A stretch of 64,000 nt of DNA from Paraphysomonas bandaiensis (GCA_965644295.1 CBFFRP010000119.1:62001-126000), one strand, 5' to 3'. Positions 1 through 11,331 are shown, numbered from the stretch's first letter. The notes: generated from the letters alone by a model not told the origin. Translations and numbers: made by a program.

Positions 1-3000
1 CAGTTCCGTAATCTCCAATCGGTACAAGATTTACTAACTGCACCACATACATCAAGATGTCATGAAGCATTTGCGGGCGAAATACACACCATCTGCAGTG
101 ACTTCGTTTCCTCCTCAGTAATGTTGTCTTCGTCAACGCCGAGAGAAAGTCCAATCCTGGTGGACATCCTCCTTCTGTTGGCCACATCGGAAAGGGCGAG
201 TCTCTTCGACGATTCAGACGGTAGGTTCGGTGTCGTATTCCCTCCCTGTGTCTTATCGCCTGCACAGCAACTCTCCGTCGCTTTATCATCCTCGATCGCG
301 GTTAAACATTGACTTTCATCTTTGAGAGCTTCGCTCAGTTCTTCCTCCTCTAGGGCAATCATCTTCTCACTCATAGACAGCAAGGTTTGAGACCACAATT
401 TCTCAGCCTCAAGCCTAACATAACTTGTAAGAACAACACAAAACTGCCAGCAAACATGTACCGATAATTCAAATCACCAAAGAAAAATACTCGATCGAAC
501 TCTCGTGCCAATCTATCCCTCGTATCCACTGCCCCAGAGCGCCTCACATCATCATCTTTGTCCTTACTACCCCCTTTCGGAACTACAGGGGTTGTATTAC
601 TTTTTGCCTTCATTTCGACAGATGGGACATCGTCATTCACATAAAACTCCACTAGGGGGTTTCCTTTGAATTCAACTACTGTTGACCGCCGCTCCTGCAC
701 AACTATAACGCTGTATACACAATGCCCACGTGATATAACGAACCTGTACCCTGGTGTTACAAAAATCTAAGTCCACACTGTCAGAATCGCGTATATCTGC
801 ACTGGGAGTTTTGGATCTCGTGCTCTTTGCTTCAGTAGCTGCAACATACAGGGAGTAATGACTTGCGTTGACACATTATACATCACTCACAGGTTTTTCC
901 GAGTGATTCAACCATTAGGGCAGAGATTCGGTGAAAGTCACAGTTTCTATCTAGTACCTGGACCACACAGTAGTTTACTAACTCGACATAATGGTGGAAA
1001 TAAACACAAATAACCTTTTCTTTATTGGCAGCCAAGTGAGCACATATAAATGCAACTGATGTGTCATAGCACTTCATACTGACGCCAACGGCTCCCTGAA
1101 TACCGTTGTAAGTCTTCCAGTTTATCAGACACCACCACACCAACCTTATTGTACATAACATTGCCGATTCCACAGGGCACGAAAGCGGTGGATACATTTG
1201 ACACGCAGTCGATGACATCGTGTCGGACAAAAACGCACACATGAATTGCTCCCATTGCACGAGAGGCCGCCAGTGTAAATCTGAGGGGGAATAGTGTTAG
1301 TACTAATACTTATCAATACCGGTAAATACTCACCCTTCACCAAGGGCATTTTTAACCATTACCAGCCACACATCTACGGGTGAGAGTTGGTCCGAGGAAA
1401 AACTATGATAGCTGCAACAGATTTTATGGTACATTTATAAATGACGAACCCTTACATCACAGATTGACACTCCTGAACACCCACTGTAACAACTTGACAA
1501 CCCCTTAGTGCTCTTAAAAAACTGCAAAATCTTTAGAATTAAAGGTAAGAAATCTTTACGGATGTAACCTGATATCCTTCATCTTAGGAAGGCTTTCGGC
1601 CAAGTTCCACGTAACACATGCAACAGACAGCTGATCCCATTTCCCTGCATTTCATGAACATACATCGTTTATAAAATCACGAGTTAACCACCATTTTCTG
1701 ACTCTAAATTCTGTCGACCGCTTATTCTGTTCGTGATTGAATTTTGATGGCCAATGATATTGTCTGCCGAGTATGAACACTGTGAGCACGAAGTCAATGG
1801 GTTAGGATAACGCTCACCATGGGCCGGTGATTCTGCATGGAATCCAAGAGCAATGGTTGACTTCTGAATAAAAGACACGTTCCTGGGACAGAGTCGTACA
1901 TCCGCACGAGCAGGTGACATCACAGGGAGCTCTGCAAGTGAGTATTACGGGAATTACGGGAAAATGACAAAACAGAGGACTAGCACCGTGACAGCTATCA
2001 GATTCGCTGTGAATGATGCGCTCCATGGCCGCCTCCCAGTCGTTCCGTTCCGCCTACGCATAATATCATATCATCTCTCTCACTTACTCGAATAATACCT
2101 CTGATTCAAACTGAAGCTCCCATACTCGAGACAATGTGACAATTCGCAACTCAGTGGCCCCCACAGCATCCAATGTCGCCTGCGAATAGAAGTATTAGAA
2201 CACTCAAGTAAAAAAGATATACTGACATCAACCAAAGAAAATTGACCAAGTGCCACTGAAAACGTCGATCCTTTAAAATACAACACTCTACCATACTGTG
2301 TGACCACAAACCACCTCTTTTTGTATGCCCTGTTGCCCCCATGTGCACCACCTGATTGCAATACCAATCAATACAACTGGATAGTACGCAATACATTGTA
2401 CCCACCCCTTTTCTTGAGATATCCTGACCGAACTACAGGTTCACCACCGGATTGCACACTCTAAACGCATACTGTCAAGGAATACATCAGAATAAGAACC
2501 ACAATACGTATACCACAATAGGGTCCATCTGCGAAATGTCAGTAATATTCTCTGTTTCAGGAGATCCAAAGAAGATAGACTTCATTGACTGCGCTCGTTT
2601 ATTCAGTAAGCGTGGAGAGGGACTATTTGGTGCAATCGGCATCTTTGCTTCGTTCCAAATATTTTGAATAGCAGATACCCAATCCTCCAAGCTGGGGGGC
2701 TCGACACAATAAAACCTTACAGCCCTCTACATATATATATCGCAATAAGCGATTATTGACTTACGCATATTCAGTACCAGTATCACTCCATCTTCAACAG
2801 TACAAAAACTAAAGCCCTGGTCCTCGTCTGTATTAAATTCTGAAAACTCGAGCAAGTTTAGATGAGAGCAGGGGATTTGGTCTTTTCTCTTAGCTAAGAT
2901 GAGCATTCCATTACTCATCAGAGTCGCCCATCTCTTCTTGGTTGCAAAAAATATTCCACCCGTATGCTTCTTCAAGTATCCAGAAATCACAACTCTGAAA

Positions 3001-3090
3001 AATAATTCGAATGCTAAATATAATTACAGCTTCAGAGCATAAAACCAACCGTGTGTCAACTGACTCATTAGTGGGCACGAAAGCCGCCAT
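1..3090 (-). CDS. Tandem-PH-domain inositol polyphosphate 5-phosphatase (3' end outside window)
   Basis: Multi-exon gene read right to left, starting at the ATG complementary to 3088-3090. The first exon is short; a 55-bp intron leads to PH domain 1 (SGYLKKHTGG at about 2970, closing LEDWVSAIQ near 2670). PH domain 2 follows (SGYLKKRG, then YKKRWFVV near 2310). The catalytic domain shows VPCGIGN...NK joined across a 49-bp intron (about 1095-1143) to GAVGVSMK, then FICAHLAANKEK, and finally the signature FGDLNYR near 475. Family knowledge: this Mg-dependent fold removes the 5-phosphate from phosphoinositides or inositol phosphates; PH domains would recruit it to membranes. A hydrophilic insertion separates the HLAA and GDLNYR motifs, and an acidic stretch follows GDLNYR. 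The later PxWCDR motif would lie outside the window. The intron closing PH1 near 2727-2765 does not join cleanly in phase, so that junction is uncertain; 1290-2080 is poorly resolved. Confidence 0.85.
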
Positions 3091-3521
3091 AGAAAGAGCC
3101 AAATGTTATAATGAGGAACTTATCGATTATTGCATTAATATTATCGTAACCTGAGATGCAGTGTGTGGAGTGTTGGTTTAGTAGATACAGCCAGACTTTA
3201 AACAGACAGCTACTGCCTGCTGTATTTGAACAAGTGTTAGAGCTGCATGTACAGAGTAGACCTGTACAATACATCAAGATACATACATTCCTACATACAG
3301 CAGTACAGCAGAGTACAAAGGAGGAGTACCTACAGCAATACTCTGTACAGAGCAGTATACGCCGTGTATTCCGTGCGTCAGTGGAGAAGAAAATGTGAAT
3401 GTTCTTTTGCTGGTGTCTGTATATCTGCACCAGATATGCTGCAGTATTTGTGTGCATTGCAGGTACAGGATATGTGACGCTAACATAGTACAGATCTTGC
3501 GACCAGGAGTTACTGATATTA
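3091..3521. promoter_or_regulatory. Divergent intergenic region between the 5-phosphatase and NDH-2 genes
   Basis: About 430 bp between two head-to-head genes. Positions 3240-3370 are dense in TGTACA, ATACA and CAGCAGTACAG strings, close to the signature seen upstream of several other genes here. No convincing coding frame. Promoter function is inferred from position. Confidence 0.45.
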
Positions 3522-5005
3522 ATGAAATACTACATTGCAAATCAATGTTTTCGCAGGAGGCTGCCTCGAACGAGCGCCTTCGCAAGATATTTCTCATCGA
3601 AAGAGCGGGTGGTTGTCCTGGGGTGCGGGTAAGTGCATTGCCCCCTCTTTCATTCAATATGGTACCACTGTGTTTATAGATGGGGAGGATTCCGCTTTGC
3701 CCAAGATATTGACAAAGATAAGTACGATGTTGTGCTGATATCCCCTAGAAACCACTTCCTGTTCACTCCGCTGCTTCCGAGCACAGCTGTCGGAACATTA
3801 GAATTTCGATGTATTCAGGAGCCGGTTCGTACTATTCCAGGGGTGCATTACATTCAAGCTTCTTGCACAGAAGTCAATATTCATGATCGCAAAGTAATTT
3901 GCAAAGAAATATTCAAGCAACGAAGTTTCACTGAAAAGTTCGACCGCCTTGTCTTTGCTGTTGGAAGCGAGACAAATACTCTGGGAGTACCTGGTGTACA
4001 GAACAATTCTCGAGTATTTTTTTTAAAACAGTTAGAACATGCTAGATCAATACGATTGAAGATGATTGAGTGTTTTGAGCGTGCGAGCACTCCTTTTATT
4101 GACCAGACTGAAAGAAAGCGCCTACTGACGTTCGTAGTAGTTGGAGGAGGCCCGACTAATGTTGAATTTGCTTCGGAATTGCATGACTTTTTGCGTAAGG
4201 ATGTTGCGAAGTGGTATCCCGATCTACATGATCATGTACGTGTGGTTGTTATTGAGGCCTCAGGTCACATTCTCGGATCCTTCAATGAATCGCTGGTGGA
4301 ATACGTGGAGAAGCTTTTTGCATCTCGTAATATAGAGGTGTTTACCAAAACGGTTGTGAAAGAAGTAAAAGAAAATGTTGCTGTGCTTGGCGACGGAAAA
4401 GAGCTTCCCTTTGGAGTAATGGTATGGAGCACTGGCATCAAGCAGATGGATCTTGTGAGGAATATGCCCGACGAGGTGTGTCGATCGCAAGGAGGACGTC
4501 TTCAGGTAGATGAGCACCTCAGGTTGCAAGGGGAAGACGGTAAAGGGGGTATCACGCCACTTGGAGAAGGGACAGTGTTCGCTATTGGAGACTGCGCTGG
4601 CGATATCTCCCGTCCACTCCCGGCTTTAGCTCAGGTATATAAATAGTTCTGTCCTAGGCGTGGTCAAATTACTCTGTCATTCAGGTTGCGTCGCAACAAG
4701 GAAAATATCTAGCACACTTTCTAAACAATCACAAGGAGGAAGCATCCAAAGATATACCTAATGCCCCCCCATTTAAGTATGCACACTTGGGTTCAATGGC
4801 TTCCGTAGGGGAGTGGAAGGGGGTCATTGATGCCTCTGACATAGATAAAAGCTCTAAGGACCCAGCTAAGCTCAAAGGGTTTCTAGCATTTGCGCTTTGG
4901 CGAGCGGCTTATTGGACAAAGCAAGTATCATTTACAAACAAGTTGCTGATTCCAATGTACTGGTTTAAGTCAGCAGTATTTGGGAGAGATATATCGAGAT
5001 TTTAA
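3522..5005 (+). CDS. Type II (alternative) NADH dehydrogenase, mitochondrial
   Basis: Three exons (3522-3628, 3680-4634, 4685-5005) with 51- and 50-bp introns give about 460 residues, normal for NDH-2. The ATG at 3522 opens an Arg/Ser-rich, acid-poor leader ending RYFSSKE, typical of a mitochondrial presequence. The FAD-binding motif VVVLGCGWGG is split by intron 1 inside its last Gly codon. The NADH-binding motif VVVGGGPTNVEFASEL lies near 4135; the family usually has Gly where this has Asn. Further marks are NHFLFTPLLPS and VFAIGDCAG. The C-terminal exon gives YAHLGSMASVG and a hydrophobic/basic tail ending at TAA. The enzyme oxidises NADH and reduces ubiquinone without pumping protons. No EF-hand insertion is visible, so direct calcium control is unlikely. 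Whether it faces matrix or intermembrane space cannot be decided. Confidence 0.95.
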
Positions 5006-5405
5006 GTGGTTTCACTTATTCTGATCAGTGAATTTTAACTGTGTTCGGAAGGATAGTGCTGGTAGAATTATATGAAGAGTACATTACTAAAACAATTTGT
5101 ACATTATAAAAGAAAATCTTTTCGGGTCATGTAGTCATTAGTCATAATCACTACTCACGCACTATATATTCTAGACGGTTTTTAGTCTTGCATTTATAAA
5201 AGTCATTGTTCCTGAAATATCTAAAATTTTAAAACTTGAATGGTAATGAAATCCTCAATAGATCTGGGCAAGAGTGGTGTGTAGTACATAATAGATAATA
5301 GAAGTGTATCGTCTATATAGTGAGAAAAACGGAATAAAGTCACTATCCGATATCTCATCACACAATTTAGCTCACTGTATTAGTAGTACACCGTGAAAAA
5401 GCGGA
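5006..5405. other. 3' flank of NDH-2, no gene seen
   Basis: AT-rich sequence between the NDH-2 stop and the first copia insertion. No coding frame, RNA gene or clear repeat. Confidence 0.5.
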
Positions 5406-5410
5406 CATCT
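5406..5410. repeat. Copia-1 target site duplication, left
   Basis: 'catct', repeated at the other end of the element. Confidence 0.85.
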
Positions 5411-5672
5411 AAATAAGATTTAAGCTTATTAGTAAAACAATGTTGTGATTATTAGAGTGTAAGTAATGAACACGATAGAGTGAAAATTATGAATAACAAT
5501 ATAGAACGTACTATCATGCACAACGGAGTAGTTAGAAGTGTAACTGATAATGACGACGTTATGATGACGATCACGTATCTTCGACAGATACTCTCTCTAA
5601 TTCAGTTCATGGTATATTTCATTGAACATTGTAACTCACAGATACAATCATGTATTAAGCTGAATCCTAATA
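5411..5672 (-). repeat. Copia-1 3' LTR
   Basis: 262 bp, apparently identical to the 5' LTR. A short open frame inside both LTRs is not a gene. Confidence 0.95.
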
Positions 5673-5684
5673 CGCCCCCTCAAT
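5673..5684 (-). other. Copia-1 polypurine tract
   Basis: On the coding strand TGAGGGGGCG lies immediately upstream of the 3' LTR, the expected position of the plus-strand primer. Confidence 0.75.
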
Positions 5685-5870
5685 GAAATAATCAGTGAAC
5701 CGTAGATAATAGAGAGAATATGAACTTATGCACACTGAGAGTAAAAACCAGAGTAGCAGTCACTATCCAATAACAAGCGAACTGCAGAGATGCCATATTG
5801 TGAGACCATCCTTCTAGTCCAGCATCATGTATTGAATAAAAGTAAAAAAATGGTAAAAACTCCGTGTAAC

Positions 5871-8800
5871 TCAAACTAGCCACCTAGGTCGCTTGTGGCT
5901 TGTTAATTGTGATTTAGGTGTCTCTGAGGTTGTTGATCGCTTCCTGTTGTTGCTGGATGGGATGTCGAACCCAGCTCCCCCCATCAATGTAGTTCGCAAT
6001 TGAAGAAAATTAGTTGCTCCTAGTGGTTTCGTGAGAAGATCGGCTAACATTGACGTGGTGGGAATATGGTCAACAGTCAATTGGTTTTCGGCAATATTTT
6101 CTCGAATGAAATGATACCGTATCGCAATATGTTTCGTACGACGATGATGAGTAGGATTGTAACATAATTGGACTGCCCCTTTATTATCGCACCAAATAGT
6201 TGTTGAGAATGGAAGTTTGAAACCAATTTCTGATAATAAAGAGCGTAGCCATAATGCTTCCTGAGCTGCTGACGATAGAGCCATATACTCAGCTTCAGTA
6301 GATGACAATGCCACAGTTGTCTGTAATCGAGATTGCCATGATATAAGACAATTACCTATGAAGAATGTAAAGGCTGTAGTGGACCGTCGAGTGAGGTGAC
6401 ACCGTGCCCAATCGCTATCGCAGTATCCTGACAATGTTATGTGGGATCCAGAATATATCAATCCTTGCTTAGCAGTGCCTTTGAGATACCTAAGAACATG
6501 TAACGCAGCATTACAGGTAGTTAGATTAGGCATATCAGAAAATCTGGCAAGAGTATTGACTGCATAGGCGATATCCGGTCGAGTGCATACAGCTAGATAC
6601 ATTAGGGAACCTATGAGCTCCTTGTAGGGGAAATTCTGAACATAACTTTGATTTGACTCTGAAAGATGATTGTATTCATGTAAATCATAGTTGAAAGACA
6701 GTAACATAGGTGTTGACATGGGTTTACTGTTAGACATGTTGAATTTGTCCAGTAACTTTCTGACGTACTGCTCCTGACTGAGAGTCGTGATATTTTTGTC
6801 AAAATCTTGATGAATGGAGATGCCCAAGTAATAGTCTAGGAGTCCGAGATCCGTAATTTCGAACTTTTTGGATAAATGGTCTTTGAATTGTTGGATATCA
6901 GTGTCGGATGTAGATGCTATAATAATATCATCCACATACATGACTATTAGCATAATCCTGCCATTAATCTGCTTTTTGAATATACACGGGTCAGATATTA
7001 GTCTGGTGAAACCCATATCTAGCATAAAATTTGTACAGCACTTATACCAGTTAAGACCTGCTTGCTTTAGACCGTAGATGCTTTTCATCAGTTTGAGGAC
7101 TTTTCCGTCAGGGACGTCCATGCCAGGAGGGGGATACATGTATATGTTCTCTTCGAGGTCAGCATTGATGTACGCAGTTGTGAAATCGATTTGGTGCAAT
7201 TTGAGTTTCATAATAGTCGAAAGGGCAATAATTGTACGTAGTGATGTAGCCTTTGCGACGGGGCTGTATGTATCATTGTAATCGATGCCTTGGATTTGAG
7301 TAAAACCCTGTGCGACTAGTCGAGCCTTGAATTTGATATCATTCTGTTTTCTTTTTATTTTGAATATGAGTTTCCCCTTTATGGCTCTTGCTCCAGGTGG
7401 TAACGCAGTGTATCTCCAGCACCCTTTCCTCTGAAGAGTGGATATTTCTCTATTGATAGCATCGATCCACTGCTGTTTATATTTACCTGAAATAGCATCT
7501 TGAACACTCTTTGGTGTATCGGTTAGCTCGTCAATGTCATCGCAATTACTGATAGCATGCATAACAATATCAATATTGTTTGTATGTAATTTTGATATAC
7601 ATTGTGTGTCATCATGTGCCATATGATTTACTACATGTTTAGCATTTACATCACATGTATATACACCATCACCTAGTTTGTGTATATTTACAATTACCCG
7701 TTTCCTGGCCATTCTCCTGCTTCGGAGAACACTCTTTCTACCAGCTAAAAATTGTTGTTTTGCTGTAGCACGGACCTTACTTGGCCCTTCAGGTGTACCC
7801 TGATTTTCCCAATCTTCCGATGAATCAGCAGACTTGTTACCGCGTTTGGCCATACGCTGGTGCACACGATCCACTTGACCGTGTGGTGCCGGATTCGGCA
7901 CTAGATTCCCATTGAATTGTTTCGGAGGGCGAGTCTTCGCTATCTTTGCATCGGAGTGGGTAGGTTTACACCGATGGCTGCTGATTCTCTCCTGCGCGGC
8001 ATCATGATGTCTGAGATTCTCGCCACTCCCCCTGGAAGTAGCGGCTGGCGCTGGAGATCCAATAACTGTATCGGGGTTTTGATCTGATTTGCTGGATTTA
8101 TGTATTGGGGTTTTCGATCGAGACGTAATACATTTGAGACCAACTGCTTTGAGTTCTATGTATTCTTCAGTGTACTTTTCGACGTCTGCAGCATGAATGG
8201 GGTCGTCGAGCTGGATGATTCGTGTAGTGTCACCGCTGTCGTCCACTAGACCACGATACGCTGCGATTAATCCTTTTCTGAGCTTTATTTGAGTCGTTAC
8301 ATATGTTAATCCATCGTCTGGATCTACATGAGCTAGACCTATGAGATATTTGAAACTTTCTACTGTCCTGGTGGTCTCATTCTCTCTGAATATCTCATTT
8401 ATCTCCTTAAAGTATCTCTTATCTGCTGGTGGAACACATTCGTTGAAAAATACATGTCCTGATATAACAAAGTCTCTTAATGCGGGAACAAAGACTATAT
8501 ATCCAGGACCATCCTCTCGATAGCCCATAAAATACCCAGGCCAGCTATGTCTGTCCCAGTTGTTCTTTCGGAGACTGGAATCGATATTCACAAAGCATTT
8601 ACATCCCCATATTCTGGCATAACTCAAGTCTGGTATTTCGTTTTCGATGAATTGGAGTGGGGACATGAATCCTTTAGCAGTTTTGCAAGGTAGCCTGTTC
8701 TTCATGTGTGTGGATGTCTTCATGGCTTGTTCCCAGAAATTCGTTGGAAGACCTGAATCCATCAAGCTACTAAGTGCTCGTTCTTTGATGGTTCTCCATG

Positions 8801-10133
8801 GTCGCTCTTGAAATGGGTTGTCCTCGGGAGTATAAGGAGCGTTAAAAGTCCATGTTGCTCCAATGTATTGGCGATATTCCAATACTTTTCGTGAGACTAG
8901 TTCCTTCCCTCCATCGGCATGGTAATGTTGTAGTCGTTTACCCCTACTGCGTAGATACGTGACGACTTTCTGAATGGATTGGATAACGAAGTTTTCATCT
9001 CTCGTTGTTCCGTAGGAGTCCCACTGGTACCTTGATGCTACATCGGCGATCCCAAGTACATATCGATTTCCGGTAATAATTGCATCGGGTGTATGTGGTC
9101 CTGAGAAATCGGCTACTATGAGCTCCCCCAGCTCCTTTGCCCTTCTCATTCTTTTCAACAACATTTGGCGGGTGGCATTCCTGTGCTTTCGTCTATGTGA
9201 TTTCCCAGTCGCACATCCATCGCATAAACCGCCAGGTAGAGAGGCAACACTCATCTCCTCTTTTGTCATCTTGACACCAGTTATTAGACGTGATTTTATT
9301 GCCTTCTGTATGAGTCCAAGTGATGCATGTGCTAGTCTCTTATGTGCTAACAGTGCGGGTTGACCTGAGGCAGTTGATGCGAGGTGAGATTCATCAGTGG
9401 GAATACCGAGGTCTGATAGTGGAATTTCGTATAGGCCTCCAACGCGCTGGCCTTTCGATAGCAATATGCCGTCTTTAAATATTTCCACTGACTGGTTTCT
9501 GAATATGATCTCATGTCCGAGGTCATCCAGTTGGCTAATAGAAATGAGGGTCCTAGACGCTTGGTCCACGTGTTTGCACTTGGGGATGATTCCAAGTCTT
9601 CCATGACCTGAGGATATCATTGTAGACCCTGATTTGGCTGTTTGAATCTCGGTGAGGCAATCAGTGTAGTCCGTAAGGTAGCTTGCTTCTGATGTAATTG
9701 ATACTGTGCACCCCGAGTCAAGAGATCCCATTCCTGCCTTTTGATCACTAACGAAGTGTGATTCATCGCTCGGTGTGTAAGCAACTCCTCCGTAATCTCG
9801 TCCTTTTTGATAGTCTGACGATGGACCACTGTCTTCATAATTTGCAAGTTGATCAGAGTGGTCGTGGAAATATTCGTTACTCTGAGTCTGGAATTTCACT
9901 CTCTTGAATTTCGGTTTTCCTCTTGTTGATGACTTGTTGTCGGAGGAGCTTTTCATCTCTTGAATCTTCTCCCAGGAGTGCTTGCATTCCGATGCAATGT
10001 GCCCCTTTCCTCCGCATCTGAAGCACTTAATGTCTTTATCGGTTCTCTTATCATGTTTCTGTTTATTGGAGCGATATTTGGAAGATGTCCCTCTTTTTCG
10101 CTTAAAATTGACTTTGCTGCGGGAAAATGGGGG
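5871..10133 (-). CDS. Copia-1 pol: zinc knuckle, protease, integrase, RT, RNase H
   Basis: Open frame from just after the in-frame UGA (10134-10136) to a TGA at 5871-5873. The first in-frame ATG is at 9956, already downstream of the nucleocapsid zinc knuckle CFRCGGKGHIASEC (CX2CX4HX4C). Then: protease LDSGCTVS; integrase zinc domain HKRLAH...CDGC and DDE triad (VADFSG, YHADGGKE, QERPWRTIKE); RT with YVDD in IVMYVDDII; RNase H ending in the copia HHRRTKHIAIRYHFIRE block. No frameshift, and LTR identity suggests a recently active element. Because the first ATG would drop the zinc knuckle, expression as a gag-pol readthrough fusion is more likely than internal initiation (inference). Confidence 0.93.
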   Translation of the reverse strand, partial: PPFSRSKVNFKRKRGTSSKYRSNKQKHDKRTDKDIKCFRCGGKGHIASECKHSWEKIQEMKSSSDNKSSTRGKPKFKRVKFQTQSNEYFHDHSDQLANYEDSGPSSDYQKGRDYGGVAYTPSDESHFVSDQKAGMGSLDSGCTVSITSEASYLTDYTDCLTEIQTAKSGSTMISSGHGRLGIIPKCKHVDQASRTLISISQLDDLGHEIIFRNQSVEIFKDGILLSKGQRVGGLYEIPLSDLGIPTDESHLASTASGQPALLAHKRLAHASLGLIQKAIKSRLITGVKMTKEEMSVASLPGGLCDGCATGKSHRRKHRNATRQMLLKRMRRAKELGELIVADFSGPHTPDAIITGNRYVLGIADVASRYQWDSYGTTRDENFVIQSIQKVVTYLRSRGKRLQHYHADGGKELVSRKVLEYRQYIGATWTFNAPYTPEDNPFQERPWRTIKERALSSLMDSGLPTNFWEQAMKTSTHMKNRLPCKTAKGFMSPLQFIENEIPDLSYARIWGCKCFVNIDSSLRKNNWDRHSWPGYFMGYREDGPGYIVFVPALRDFVISGHVFFNECVPPADKRYFKEINEIFRENETTRTVESFKYLIGLAHVDPDDGLTYVTTQIKLRKGLIAAYRGLVDDSGDTTRIIQLDDPIHAADVEKYTEEYIELKAVGLKCITSRSKTPIHKSSKSDQNPDTVIGSPAPAATSRGSGENLRHHDAAQERISSHRCKPTHSDAKIAKTRPPKQFNGNLVPNPAPHGQVDRVHQRMAKRGNKSADSSEDWENQGTPEGPSKVRATAKQQFLAGRKSVLRSRRMARKRVIVNIHKLGDGVYTCDVNAKHVVNHMAHDDTQCISKLHTNNIDIVMHAISNCDDIDELTDTPKSVQDAISGKYKQQWIDAINREISTLQRKGCWRYTALPPGARAIKGKLIFKIKRKQNDIKFKARLVAQGFTQIQGIDYNDTYSPVAKATSLRTIIALSTIMKLKLHQIDFTTAYINADLEENIYMYPPPGMDVPDGKVLKLMKSIYGLKQAGLNWYKCCTNFMLDMGFTRLISDPCIFKKQINGRIMLIVMYVDDIIIASTSDTDIQQFKDHLSKKFEITDLGLLDYYLGISIHQDFDKNITTLSQEQYVRKLLDKFNMSNSKPMSTPMLLSFNYDLHEYNHLSESNQSYVQNFPYKELIGSLMYLAVCTRPDIAYAVNTLARFSDMPNLTTCNAALHVLRYLKGTAKQGLIYSGSHITLSGYCDSDWARCHLTRRSTTAFTFFIGNCLISWQSRLQTTVALSSTEAEYMALSSAAQEALWLRSLLSEIGFKLPFSTTIWCDNKGAVQLCYNPTHHRRTKHIAIRYHFIRENIAENQLTVDHIPTTSMLADLLTKPLGATNFLQLRTTLMGGAGFDIPSSNNRKRSTTSETPKSQLTSHKRPRWLV

Positions 10134-10823
10134 TCAAGACGAGCTTCCTAATCCGCGAAGTCTGCGAATCAATACTTTATAATCATCAATTGGATGTAGC
10201 TGCAGATTAATTGCCAATTCTCGGTAAACCATGTTATCTTCTGAAACAATTCCCTGTCGTATTCGGGATATTAAGTCTTGGTCGTTGATCCGATGACCAT
10301 AATTGATAAGCTTGTTTTTGAGCTTTTCGATAGCGTCAAGAAAGTTGATTATTGACTGACCTTTTTTGATTTTTAGGCTCTGAAATTGACCAATCAGATC
10401 GGTGATTACATCATTAGTCGTTTTTTCTTTGAAGTGGGATAGCAAATCCGTCCAGGCGGTTTTTCCGTCTCCATCGGGGACGTTTTCCAAAATCCCTTCG
10501 GCCTCTTCATCCTGACCAATGACAGCGCTCGAAATGACAGACCATAGGTAGTTATTACCTTCATCATAATATCGTTTCGTTTCGTGATACTGGTCGAGTC
10601 GATATTGGTAATCTTCGTCATCTGAAATCTCTCCTTCTTCAGGTTCAGTTGGATGATCGTTTTGTAGGGTATAAACGATCTTGGGCTTTCTGTAAAACCA
10701 TGCACGGCACTTCTTCTGCCACTTGGAGAAGTTCTTCGCGTCGAACTTTGGCATTGAGTCTTTCTGTTTTTCGGTTGTTGAATCCGAGTCGGTTGAGTCG
10801 TAACTTGTAACTTTAACTGACAT
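10134..10823 (-). CDS. Copia-1 gag
   Basis: 229 residues, starting at the ATG that directly abuts the primer site and ending at UGA in the same frame as pol. It shows the copia Gag core: FDAKNFSKWQKKCRAW near the start, then FQSLKIKKGQSIINFL and ISRIRQGI. It lacks a zinc knuckle of its own; that motif lies after the UGA, so Gag terminated at the UGA would have no nucleocapsid finger. Confidence 0.9.
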   Translation of the reverse strand: MSVKVTSYDSTDSDSTTEKQKDSMPKFDAKNFSKWQKKCRAWFYRKPKIVYTLQNDHPTEPEEGEISDDEDYQYRLDQYHETKRYYDEGNNYLWSVISSAVIGQDEEAEGILENVPDGDGKTAWTDLLSHFKEKTTNDVITDLIGQFQSLKIKKGQSIINFLDAIEKLKNKLINYGHRINDQDLISRIRQGIVSEDNMVYRELAINLQLHPIDDYKVLIRRLRGLGSSS

Positions 10824-10833
10824 CTCGCTACCA
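10824..10833 (-). other. Copia-1 primer binding site (initiator tRNA-Met type)
   Basis: TGGTAGCGAG on the coding strand, directly adjacent to the 5' LTR. It complements a tRNA ending CTCGCTACCA, consistent with an initiator tRNA-Met. The same ten bases sit at the LTR of copia-2 and at the arm junction of copia-3. Confidence 0.8.
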
Positions 10834-11095
10834 AAATAAGATTTAAGCTTATTAGTAAAACAATGTTGTGATTATTAGAGTGTAAGTAATGAACACGATA
10901 GAGTGAAAATTATGAATAACAATATAGAACGTACTATCATGCACAACGGAGTAGTTAGAAGTGTAACTGATAATGACGACGTTATGATGACGATCACGTA
11001 TCTTCGACAGATACTCTCTCTAATTCAGTTCATGGTATATTTCATTGAACATTGTAACTCACAGATACAATCATGTATTAAGCTGAATCCTAATA
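10834..11095 (-). repeat. Copia-1 5' LTR
   Basis: 262 bp, matches the 3' LTR. Followed by the 5-bp target duplication at 11096-11100. Confidence 0.95.
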
Positions 11096-11331
11096 CATCT
11101 TTCTTTATCGGTGATCTAGAGCAACGGTAGACAAGACTCAAAGGTGCACAAGATTCTGTTCCAAAATCAATTATACGAAGAGCACAATACACAACGCTTT
11201 TCGAATAAAATAATTGAGTCGTTAGAATTTTACAGCTAATACCAAACAGTATTCACAACACATGCATCACAGCTCGCGATAAACCAAGCCGTAGCCAGAT
11301 ATCTACTACAGAATTATTACTCGACATTATT

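Larger units (their letters stand above)
5411..11095 (-). mobile_element. Copia-1: complete Ty1/copia LTR retrotransposon
   Basis: Read on the minus strand: 5' LTR (10834-11095), primer site, gag, UGA, pol, polypurine tract, 3' LTR (5411-5672). The 262-bp LTRs appear identical by eye, so the insertion is recent. A 5-bp target duplication 'catct' flanks it at 5406-5410 and 11096-11100. Pol order protease-integrase-RT-RNase H makes it copia. All catalytic motifs are intact; the only interruption of the coding frame is one UGA between gag and pol. The LTR starts TATTAGGA and ends CTTATTT, not the usual TG...CA. A decayed copy of the same LTR lies near 57002. Confidence 0.95.

Noticed and set aside
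5480-5686. Conserved short frame MKIMNNNIERT seen at two places
   Set aside because: Both lie in the copia-1 LTRs; conservation is due to LTR identity, not coding.
10134-10136. UGA reassigned as a sense codon in this organism
   Set aside because: DCAF8-like, hydrolase and UQCRC2-like genes end in UGA, with no homologous sequence after it.
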